From contig JAISCO010000304.1 of NCBI GenBank assembly GCA_031265535.1, positions 1 to 7,681 of the forward strand: a DNA stretch of 7,681 bases, written 5' to 3'. Positions 1 through 5,711 of this stretch are shown here, piece after piece. Positions within the stretch are counted from its first letter, which is position 1. Each line of letters opens with the position of its first letter. Source of the stretch: Spirochaetaceae bacterium. GTDB taxonomy: Bacteria; Spirochaetota; Spirochaetia; Treponematales; Breznakiellaceae. The notes under the pieces are model-generated. The model had not been told where the DNA came from, searched no databases, and was given only the letters and a program-made list of their open reading frames with translations. A program made the translations under genes and the position numbers.

Positions 1-27
1 CGGCGGTATCTGTATCGTATCTGCCAT
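1..27 (-). CDS. Start of a gene leaving the window on the left (partial)
   Basis: A minus-strand ATG at 25-27 is preceded by a canonical AAAGGAG ribosome binding site (34-40) at 6-nt spacing. The visible protein starts MADTIQIPP and runs off the left edge, so neither family nor function can be given. It points the same way as the kinase cluster, but two terminator-like structures (142-178 and 339-379) and a long gene-free stretch lie between them, so it is probably a separate transcription unit. The start call rests only on the ribosome binding site and the open frame. Confidence 0.6.
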
Positions 28-141
28 TACTGTCTCCTTTCAAAAGCCGATGTCCAATTCTGCCACAACCCACTGCCCGCTGCAAGTCTTCCTTTACCAC
101 GTCAGCGCAACGGTGTGCCCCCCTGCGTTTACCCGCCGCAT

Positions 142-178
142 AAAAAAGGGCCGCTTCACCATCTGGCGAAACGGCCTC
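142..178 (-). terminator. Strong rho-independent terminator, minus strand
   Basis: On the minus strand, arms of 12 nt (149-160 and 165-176) form a GC-rich stem with two G-U wobbles around a 4-nt loop, followed directly by six T (complement of 142-147). There is no T run in the plus direction, so it works on minus-strand transcripts. It begins 16 nt after the stop codon at 192-194, the usual place for the terminator of a gene ending there. It also separates the kinase cluster from the gene starting at 27. Confidence 0.8.
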
Positions 179-191
179 TTGCCGCTGCCTT

Positions 192-260
192 TTACTTCTT
201 ACCAAAATGTGACTGATATTCCCGGTACCCGCGTTGCCGGTGGATTAACAGGTAGCAGGT
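192..260 (-). pseudogene. Possible 3' remnant of a lost gene
   Basis: Just upstream of the minus-strand terminator, one minus-strand frame ends at a TAA (192-194) with the basic tail HRQRGYREYQSHFGKK. The frame has no start codon with a ribosome binding site, and it meets composite repeat copy A exactly at 260/261. Two or three codons into the repeat the frame reaches a stop. The simplest reading is the last 22 or so codons of a gene whose body was lost when the repeat arrived. The evidence is the stop-terminator spacing and the abrupt junction. The peptide is too short to assign, and a second frame ending in a TAA at 199-201 (tail GISVTFW) is an alternative. Confidence 0.3.
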
Positions 261-338
261 GAGCTTGTTCCAAAACTAATTAACCATGCGCTAAAGCGCA
301 TGGTGCGCAAACTTTGTTTGCGATGGAACAAGCCATTG

Positions 339-379
339 AAAAAACCGGTCAAATCGGACTAAAGTCCGGCCCGGTTTTT
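339..379. terminator. Bidirectional terminator-like hairpin in copy A
   Basis: Arms aaaaccgg (341-348) and ccggtttt (371-378) enclose an inner 6-bp stem (355-360 with 363-368). The GC core is followed by T5 on the plus strand (375-379) and by T6 on the minus strand (complement of 339-344), so it could stop transcription both ways. It lies about 180 nt past the kinase stop codon and is the nearest terminator candidate for the five-gene cluster. The stem is interrupted, so efficiency is uncertain. Confidence 0.55.
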
Positions 380-399
380 CCATTAAACTCAAGGAAGCT

Positions 400-431
400 C
401 AAGCATAGCTTGTGGACAGGCATAGCCTGTC
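400..431. repeat. Twin mini-hairpins with ATA loops
   Basis: Two adjacent perfect hairpins share the same central ATA: caagc-ata-gcttg (400-412) and gacaggc-ata-gcctgtc (415-431). They are present in copy A of the composite repeat and absent from copy B, where the flanking modules sit directly together. They are therefore either an insertion in A or a deletion from B. Function unknown. Confidence 0.6.
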
Positions 432-559
432 TCTCCAAAAACTGAAGTTTTAGAACAGCCTCACTTGTTTCTACTTTTTGACTTGGCGGTAAAATTCTAA
501 TTTTTAGTCTAATCAGTCTATTAGGTAATCATAATTTATGCAAACAAATGGGAAAAACT

Positions 560-2098
560 TTACCATTTAGTTAAAAATTTCCCATCACCTGTTCGCCATT
601 TATTTTTACAAACAGTTATAAGGTCAACAATCCAAATTATACAATAAATTAAAATACCAATCCAACCACAAATTAAAATGCCAATCCAACCATTGATAAA
701 TTCTTCTGATGTCGCAAATGAAATCATAATGCAAAGCAACAGGACTAAAATCCCTGTTCCAATATGTCCTGTAATAAATCTGCTGATCCAATTAAGGCCG
801 AAAAGATTAAGAACAAATACTACCGTTTTTTTCCTTCCTGAAGTTGTTTTCATCTCTTGGGTTTTAATCATCTGTTCTTTGGGAACAGATACGGTACAAC
901 CACACTGAACACAAATAGCCGCATCCTTATTAATGGCAGTCCCGCAATGTGGGCAAAATTTTATGTTTTCATCCCCTGAATTGACCAAACTTCTCTTTTT
1001 TCGAAAAGTTTCTTCAACGATATCCCAATTTAATTCCGTCGTGCCTGCCAATAAAATTACAGGATGAGTGTGAGGATGAATTTCTATTTTACTATTATGA
1101 ATATTTTTACCGTCAATCACAGTGCCGTTAGTGCTTCGATCTTGAAAAAAATACTTAGTATATCCAGATTGCGTCTCAATCTTTATGTCGGCATGGTGCT
1201 GGCTTACTTTTGGATGGGCGGCAATAATGTCACAATCCCCTCGTCCGATTGAAATAATGCTATTTTTATTATCTGTATTATTATCTTCAACTATTGTTCT
1301 TTTGCCGTTTAACTCCAATTCAAATTCTCTGCAAGATTGAAACCTCTGCATCATATTTTTATAGGTCGCCTTATTTAATATACTTTGCGTATTAACTGAT
1401 ACGTTGCGATTATAGTCTACAGCCTGCGGAAAATCATTTTCAATAATAGCTATCCTGGTCTCGTGATCATTTAACTTTTTTTCTATGGCATGGTGGCCGG
1501 TGAGCATATAAAAAAAGACGCATCCAAGGGAATAAATATCCGAGCGATGGTCTATATTGTAACCGCCGGCTTGTTCCGGACTCATATAGCCATCTGTTCC
1601 GATCGTAACTTGTCCAATCGTAAGGCCATTGCTGTTCATGTCTTTTGCGATACCGAAATCCAGCAAACAAACAGAACCATTTGGCCGAATCATGATATTA
1701 TTCGGCTTAATGTCCCGGTGCACGAAACCTTTTTGATGGGCATACCCTAATGCCGAGAGCGTCTCGCATATCAGACGGATGGATTCGGCTTCCTCAAGCG
1801 CCCCCTTCCGTCTGACATATTGTTCGATAGTTTCGCCTTCCACATATTCCATCACTAAATAGAGATTCGTATTTTCTTCAAAAGAAGCATACATTTTAAC
1901 GATGGATGAGTGTTCCATTTGGCTTGATATTTTTACTTCTTGATGAAAGCGGGCGCGTAAATCACTATCGGTTACATACTCGGCAAGCATTTCTTTTATG
2001 GCAACCAGATTACCCTTATTATCTGATCCGAGATATACTTTTCCCATACCGCCCTGACCCAAAGGCTTGTCTTGGACATCATATATAGATATTTTCAT
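560..2098 (-). CDS. Membrane-anchored Ser/Thr protein kinase with FHA, zinc-ribbon and TM2 domains
   Basis: A Hanks-type kinase that transfers phosphate from ATP to Ser/Thr of target proteins. The kinase domain spans about residues 7-265 of 512 and keeps every key residue: glycine loop GQGGMG (14-19), VAIK Lys35, HRDIKPNN with Asp129, DFG Asp147, activation-loop Thr165/Thr168 before SPE, and Asp187. An FHA domain follows (about 282-356; GRG 285-287, SQHH 299-302, RSTNGT 321-326). Next comes a four-cysteine zinc ribbon (C382, C385, C396, C399), then a TM2-like C-terminal region with two hydrophobic spans (about 446-463 and 470-494). All catalytic and reader parts should face the cytoplasm. It is last in the cluster, 27 nt after the phosphatase gene. 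Its ribosome binding site is poor (GGGGG about 15 nt from ATG, A-rich leader), but a stop codon 12 nt upstream in frame makes this ATG the only sensible start. Targets are probably the neighbouring proteins (inference). Confidence 0.93.
   Translation of the reverse strand: MKISIYDVQDKPLGQGGMGKVYLGSDNKGNLVAIKEMLAEYVTDSDLRARFHQEVKISSQMEHSSIVKMYASFEENTNLYLVMEYVEGETIEQYVRRKGALEEAESIRLICETLSALGYAHQKGFVHRDIKPNNIMIRPNGSVCLLDFGIAKDMNSNGLTIGQVTIGTDGYMSPEQAGGYNIDHRSDIYSLGCVFFYMLTGHHAIEKKLNDHETRIAIIENDFPQAVDYNRNVSVNTQSILNKATYKNMMQRFQSCREFELELNGKRTIVEDNNTDNKNSIISIGRGDCDIIAAHPKVSQHHADIKIETQSGYTKYFFQDRSTNGTVIDGKNIHNSKIEIHPHTHPVILLAGTTELNWDIVEETFRKKRSLVNSGDENIKFCPHCGTAINKDAAICVQCGCTVSVPKEQMIKTQEMKTTSGRKKTVVFVLNLFGLNWISRFITGHIGTGILVLLLCIMISFATSEEFINGWIGILICGWIGILIYCIIWIVDLITVCKNKWRTGDGKFLTKW
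646..693. repeat. 24-bp in-frame tandem duplication in the kinase gene
   Basis: Units 646-669 and 670-693 are 24 bp each and differ at two positions (A656/G680 and C669/T693). They encode GWIGILIY and GWIGILIC in tandem within the last hydrophobic span of the kinase, lengthening it by eight residues. The near identity suggests a recent slippage duplication. Confidence 0.85.
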
Positions 2099-2125
2099 TT
2101 TTTGTTTGTTCTACCCCCTGTTTTC

Positions 2126-3409
2126 TTATTCTCCTAAAGGAGTCTCCCCGGACAGATTATTGTCTTTTATTGGCGTCTGCTCCGACGGAGCGCGTATTAC
2201 AACTAGAACTATATGCCGGATATATTCATTTTTTTTATCGGTTATTAATAAAAACTCGATTTCCGCGTTTTTTAAATCAGCCTCGCTAAAATCCTTATCC
2301 ATCCACCGGACTAGGAGATACCGCCCCTTCTCTGATTGTACGATTTCAATAAATTGTTCCCCCTTAGTAATTTTGTAATCAACAATTGATTCATTATCCG
2401 GGATTTTTGTATCGATAAATGCGCTGCTTCCCTTCGCATATAGTATTGGAATTGTCTCAACTTGAACAATTTGTTCCATCGGTACTTTTTCGTTTTCGTT
2501 TGAGTCATCTTTTTCTGCTTTATTTTTCCCCAGAAAGATAAAAGCAGCTATTATGAGTGCTGCAAAGACTGCCGCTAAAATAACAATAATGGCCAAACTA
2601 GCCGCACGGTACAGGTTCTTGTTTGACGCTTTGTTGTTTATTTTCTTGTTTTGGGTTGACACAACGAATTCAACCAACTGCACGGTAATATTATCCTTGC
2701 CGCCTGCTTCATTGGCCATTTCTACCAGCTTTCTTGCGCGCTGTTGAATGTTAATCTGGTGTTTGCTCACTACCCGCTCTATATGCTGGTCATCAATCAT
2801 TCCCGAAAGTCCGTCCGAGCAGAGGACAAAGCAGTTGCCGGCTTCCGGTTCTATTGGTTCGCCGCACAAGGTAGGCGGCTGCATATCAGGAATTCCCAAG
2901 GCATTGGTTATTTCGTTCTTGCGGGGATGATGCTCAGCCTGTTCCTTGCTAATTTTGCCTTGATCTACCAAAGTCTGCACAAATGAATGATCTTTTGTTA
3001 ATTGCGTTATTTGATGATTAGCGACAATGTATATTCTGCTGTCGCCTGTATGCCCATAATACACTTTGCCGTCACGGGTAACGACGAGCATTACGCAGGT
3101 AGACCCCATGCCGTTAAGTTCTGGTTGAGTCTGCGCCCGCTTTATTATCGCGTCATTTGCGGCAATGATTGCGTTGTGTATGGCTTCGTAGGGATCTGTA
3201 AAAATATGGCTAAGCATGAAATTTTTGATAGCGGCAATAGCGGTTTGAGAAGCGATTTGCCCGCCTACATGCCCGCCCATGCCATCACACACAACAAATA
3301 CTTTCATGTTGTCGGTGTCAAAGACATCCATGCTGTCTTCGTTTGCCTTGCGTACCCTGCCAGTATCCGAACATTTGCCGATTAGACAAAATTCAAAATT
3401 TGTTTCCAT
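2126..3409 (-). CDS. PP2C-family Ser/Thr protein phosphatase with membrane anchor and extracytoplasmic domain
   Basis: Metal-dependent (Mg/Mn) phosphatase that would reverse the kinase's work. PP2C motifs occur in order within residues 1-250 of 427: RKANEDS (Glu24, Asp25), VCDGMGGH (Asp42), GHTGDSRIY (119-127), CSDGL (Asp199) and GGKDNITV (Asp239). All metal ligands are present, so it should be active. A basic stretch precedes a transmembrane segment (about 270-294), followed by about 130 residues expected outside the membrane that I cannot assign to a family. Soluble PP2C enzymes of the PrpC/Stp type end near residue 250, so the tail is an addition, possibly a sensor. The gene starts 21 nt after the FHA gene and ends 27 nt before the kinase. 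GAGGGG precedes the ATG at 6-nt spacing. Kinase-phosphatase pairing is a standard arrangement in bacteria. Confidence 0.93.
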   Translation of the reverse strand: METNFEFCLIGKCSDTGRVRKANEDSMDVFDTDNMKVFVVCDGMGGHVGGQIASQTAIAAIKNFMLSHIFTDPYEAIHNAIIAANDAIIKRAQTQPELNGMGSTCVMLVVTRDGKVYYGHTGDSRIYIVANHQITQLTKDHSFVQTLVDQGKISKEQAEHHPRKNEITNALGIPDMQPPTLCGEPIEPEAGNCFVLCSDGLSGMIDDQHIERVVSKHQINIQQRARKLVEMANEAGGKDNITVQLVEFVVSTQNKKINNKASNKNLYRAASLAIIVILAAVFAALIIAAFIFLGKNKAEKDDSNENEKVPMEQIVQVETIPILYAKGSSAFIDTKIPDNESIVDYKITKGEQFIEIVQSEKGRYLLVRWMDKDFSEADLKNAEIEFLLITDKKNEYIRHIVLVVIRAPSEQTPIKDNNLSGETPLGE

Positions 3410-3430
3410 TTGCTGCCCCTCTTCTTATAG

Positions 3431-4036
3431 TTACGGCAATTGCGGTATTGCAATAAATATTAACCGTGTACCGCCGATTCGGATAACATCAAAGGGACTT
3501 AACTCTCCCTCATCGGTTAAAACTTCGTTAAGGTAAGTACCGTTGCTTGATTGTTCATCTTTAAATTTAAATTTGCCATCCGCACTGCGATAAAGGATAG
3601 AAAAATGTTTCCCTGATACTTCATTATCCGGAATACATATATCAACAGGCATATCTCTTCCGATAAAGTTCTTGCCTTCAAAAACATTAAAGACTTGCCC
3701 ATTGGGATTTGTACTGTATGTTACCAATACCCCTACCAGTTTTTTTCCTGATGACGCAATTCCTCCCTGTGCCGGACGAATGATAGTCCGCCCGCCGCCT
3801 GAATCCATTGGAATAGTTGGCGCGGCAGACTGTGTTCCACCCACCTGGGTCCGTCCTTCCGTATTCAGTTCTGTTTCTCCCATACCTAACTCTGTTTTTC
3901 CGCCGAAATCTCCTCCGGAAGTTCCGCCGCTTATTACTGTCCCGCCACTACTACCCTGCGAGGGACAAAACGGACAATTATCCCCGTAAATAGCAGAATC
4001 GTAAATATGTCCCCGACTACATTGTTTTTTTGCCAT
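3431..4036 (-). CDS. Zinc-ribbon FHA protein, soluble phosphothreonine reader
   Basis: A 201-residue protein with no membrane segment. The N-terminus carries a likely zinc knuckle (C6, H10, C21, C24 in CSRGH and CPFC). Residues 25-100 are a Gly/Ser/Thr-rich linker containing GKTEL, GETEL, GRTQV and GRTII. An FHA domain fills about 101-201 (GR 126-127, SGKH 141-144, SSNGTYLN 163-170) and binds phosphothreonine. Known regulators such as GarA and OdhI join an N-terminal phospho-acceptor threonine to one FHA domain; this protein may work the same way (inference). An AAGGAG site 7 nt before the ATG supports the start. It opens the three-gene fha-phosphatase-kinase block, after a 187-nt gap filled by repeat copy B. 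Its FHA lacks the Trp ending shared by the other three FHA domains of the cluster. Confidence 0.9.
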   Translation of the reverse strand: MAKKQCSRGHIYDSAIYGDNCPFCPSQGSSGGTVISGGTSGGDFGGKTELGMGETELNTEGRTQVGGTQSAAPTIPMDSGGGRTIIRPAQGGIASSGKKLVGVLVTYSTNPNGQVFNVFEGKNFIGRDMPVDICIPDNEVSGKHFSILYRSADGKFKFKDEQSSNGTYLNEVLTDEGELSPFDVIRIGGTRLIFIAIPQLP

Positions 4037-4057
4037 GATATACTCCTTATAATTGAA

Positions 4058-4087
4058 GCTGTTCCAAAACTTCAGTTTTGGAACAGC
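4058..4087. repeat. Perfect 13-bp hairpin upstream of the FHA gene
   Basis: Arms gctgttccaaaac (4058-4070) and gttttggaacagc (4075-4087) pair perfectly around a 4-nt loop. It lies 22 nt before the FHA gene start and just outside its ribosome binding site. There is no T run on the minus strand, so it is not a classic terminator; RNA stabilisation or 5' processing is possible. A degenerate version sits at about 435-459. It is one module of composite repeat copy B. Confidence 0.85.
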
Positions 4088-4102
4088 AACCTTAGATTTA
4101 AT

Positions 4103-4132
4103 AGAAAAAGCGGGCTTTAGACCGATTTTTCT
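4103..4132 (-). terminator. Weak terminator-like hairpin between protease and FHA genes
   Basis: Arms agaaaaa (4103-4109) and tttttct (4126-4132) plus cgg/ccg (4111-4113 with 4122-4124) pair around one mismatch. On the minus strand the short GC part is followed by five T. It could partly uncouple the two upstream genes from the three downstream genes, acting as an attenuator. With only three GC pairs it is weak, and it is the counterpart of the stronger hairpin at 339-379. Confidence 0.4.
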
Positions 4133-4223
4133 GAGAGCTTGTTACATCGCAAACAAAGTTTGCGCACCATGCGCTTTAGCGCATAGTCGATTAGTTTTGG
4201 AACAAGCTCAATTTCATCCTAAA

Positions 4224-5687
4224 TTATTTCACCAACTCTACCGCGTATTTTGCTTTAACTGCCATGTTATAGCCTTGTTTTTTTTCGTACCCGGCGTTGA
4301 TAATTCCAACTAATTTACCATATTCATTAAAGACAGGCGATCCGCTGGCTCCATGCTCAACCGCTATATTATGTCCAAATTCGACATCGCCTCTTATTTG
4401 TGTAATTTTTCCATCCTGATTGTTTGCCTGTATCCCCTGCGCGGTCATTCCTAAGTCAAAGCCTGCCGGAAATCCGATAGTAAACAGAGAGGCGCCGACA
4501 ACGAGTCCGTCATCGGTAATTACGGCCTGGTTCAAGTCTATAATTGTTTCTGCCCCGCCCGGCAGTGTTTTTGAATTGATTTGCAATACCGCCACATCAA
4601 TGTCTTTTGTCGCCCCTGTTTTGAGAGGAGTACAACGGATTAAATCCTGAATACCTGAAACATAAGTATCATTTAAGAAACAGCCGATAAAGGCCAATCT
4701 GCCTTCAACATTCGTTTCGCCGGTTGCTTTTTTTATTGCGGCAATAACATCATCATCGTATTCCCAGGGAGCGGCGACATGTTTGTTTGTTATGATTTTA
4801 CCATCATTAGATACGATAAATCCTGTTCCCGTATAAAATATGGCGTCATCCTCGGAATTTATTCGTACAATGCGCCCATTGTCGTCCACGGAATAATACC
4901 CTCGCGCTGTCTCGTAATAATAAGCGCCCATTATTAGTACCACTGATTTTTTATACCGGGCATAAATTTCTTCCGGCGACAAAGCGCTTACCGATACAAA
5001 TAATGCCGGCCCTTGTGCCTCCCAGGGTTTTTGAACAAACAAAAAACCGGCCGCTGCCACAACCACAACTATGAACACAGATGCTATAAGCAAAGTTTTT
5101 GTTTTATTAGTTTTTGCCGGTACATTGTTTTGAGGCAGATATTGTTCCTGATTCACTTTGGGGAAGGCATTGCTCCAATCAAGCGGATATTTGTTGGCAA
5201 GCATAATCGTATCCCCGGGCCTAAGGATGTGCGTACTTATTTTGTGCCCGTTAACATAAGTGCCATTGGTAGAACCACTGTCGGCAATCGCAATATCGCC
5301 GTTTGATTTTTCGAACAACTGCGCATGGGAGCCGCTTACATCGCTATACGCAACCACAATATCATTCGCGGAAGTCCGGCCAATTGTTTTTCTCCGCGTA
5401 ATGGCCGCCGCGTCAATAACCGGAACCTGGCGGACAGCTTTAGGCGCGTTAAGATGTCTTTGCCAGTCAATAACACTGTTGCCTGCCTTTATTACATCCT
5501 TTGATGTAATAAGCGTCTCCTGAAAAATACGCCGGCCATTGACAAAAGTCCCGTTTCTGGAGTTTAAGTCTTTGATCCTTAGCTCTCCGGCGTCTGAAAT
5601 AGTGAGACTCGCATGTTGTGAAGAAACGGTTGGATCGTTTACCACAATATTGTTAGAGGAACTTCTTCCTATTTTCAAAACTCGCAT
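4224..5687 (-). CDS. Double-FHA, membrane-anchored trypsin-like serine protease
   Basis: A 487-residue protein with cytoplasmic readers joined to an outside protease. FHA1 (about 1-76): GRSSSNN at 7, SSQH 22-25, SRNGTFVNG 43-51. FHA2 (about 98-172): GRTSAND at 103, SGSH 118-121, STNGTYVNG 139-147. A Lys-rich stretch then precedes one transmembrane segment (about 198-218), giving N-in topology. The trypsin/HtrA-like domain (about 240-487) keeps a full triad: His303 in TNKHV, Asp364 in DIDVAV, Ser448 in HGASGSP. There is no PDZ domain. The likely role is proteolysis in the periplasm or cell envelope, controlled by phosphothreonine binding inside the cell (inference). It starts 24 nt after the YD-repeat gene with a GAGGAG site before the ATG. 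Both FHA domains end in a hydrophobic-x-Trp signature also seen in the kinase FHA, which suggests shared ancestry. Confidence 0.9.
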   Translation of the reverse strand: MRVLKIGRSSSNNIVVNDPTVSSQHASLTISDAGELRIKDLNSRNGTFVNGRRIFQETLITSKDVIKAGNSVIDWQRHLNAPKAVRQVPVIDAAAITRRKTIGRTSANDIVVAYSDVSGSHAQLFEKSNGDIAIADSGSTNGTYVNGHKISTHILRPGDTIMLANKYPLDWSNAFPKVNQEQYLPQNNVPAKTNKTKTLLIASVFIVVVVAAAGFLFVQKPWEAQGPALFVSVSALSPEEIYARYKKSVVLIMGAYYYETARGYYSVDDNGRIVRINSEDDAIFYTGTGFIVSNDGKIITNKHVAAPWEYDDDVIAAIKKATGETNVEGRLAFIGCFLNDTYVSGIQDLIRCTPLKTGATKDIDVAVLQINSKTLPGGAETIIDLNQAVITDDGLVVGASLFTIGFPAGFDLGMTAQGIQANNQDGKITQIRGDVEFGHNIAVEHGASGSPVFNEYGKLVGIINAGYEKKQGYNMAVKAKYAVELVK

Positions 5688-5711
5688 AACATACTCCTCA
5701 TTTTTGGCAGC

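Larger units (their letters stand above)
261..459 (+). repeat. Composite palindromic repeat, copy A
   Basis: This is a chain of palindromes. Module 1 (261-334) has 10-bp outer arms (263-272 and 324-333) that enclose two perfect hairpins (284-303 and 306-322), so it can fold as a three-way junction. Module 2 (about 339-379) is a terminator-like hairpin. Module 3 (400-431) has two small hairpins with ATA loops. Module 4 (about 435-459) is a worn version of the 13-bp hairpin at 4058-4087. The same modules, except module 3, recur inverted at 4058-4209. The first 73 nt match copy B at 69 positions. There is no transposase and no coding capacity, so it resembles a MITE or REP-like dispersed element. 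Confidence 0.8.
28..559. other. Gene-free region with repeat mosaic
   Basis: No convincing intact gene is present. Positions 28-141 are relatively GC-rich and hold only the ribosome binding site of the left-hand gene; I see no clear promoter for it. Then come a minus-strand terminator (142-178), a probable gene remnant (192-260) and a composite palindromic repeat (261-459). Positions 460-559 are AT-rich and hold nothing I recognise beyond a short direct repeat (agtcta, near 505-520). A plus-strand frame at 50-262 has no ribosome binding site and runs through the terminator, so it is probably chance. Confidence 0.6.
4058..4209 (-). repeat. Composite palindromic repeat, copy B (inverted)
   Basis: Inverted relative to the copy at 261-459. 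In reverse-complement order it holds the three-way-junction module (4137-4209, 69 of 73 positions identical to 261-333), a terminator-like hairpin (4103-4132), a short attaaa...aagg link, and the 13-bp hairpin (4058-4087). It fills nearly the whole gap between the protease stop (4224) and the FHA start (4036). One difference from copy A turns a C-G pair into U-G in the inner hairpin, keeping pairing on that strand; another breaks one outer-arm pair. Confidence 0.8.

Noticed and set aside
142..178. Possible tRNA or structured RNA
   Set aside because: Only one hairpin is present, with no cloverleaf arms, no GTTC loop and a T6 run, so it fits a terminator.
50..262. Plus-strand open frame of 70 codons
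   Set aside because: No ribosome binding site, no recognisable composition, and it crosses a minus-strand terminator and the gene remnant.
261..459. CRISPR array
   Set aside because: The palindromic units differ from each other and there are no evenly spaced identical repeats with unique spacers.
2131..2142. Palindrome containing AGGAG as the kinase ribosome binding site
   Set aside because: It lies more than 30 nt before the kinase ATG and inside the last codons of the phosphatase gene, too far to direct that start.
3672..3989. Plus-strand Pro-rich open frame of 105 codons
   Set aside because: Antisense shadow of the Gly/Thr-rich linker of the FHA protein (GGN codons read as proline on the other strand).
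560..4036. Type VI secretion post-translational control module (PpkA/PppA/Fha)
   Set aside because: The trio is similar in outline, but no T6SS structural gene is in the window and the zinc-ribbon, TM2 and protease links point elsewhere; unresolved outside the window.
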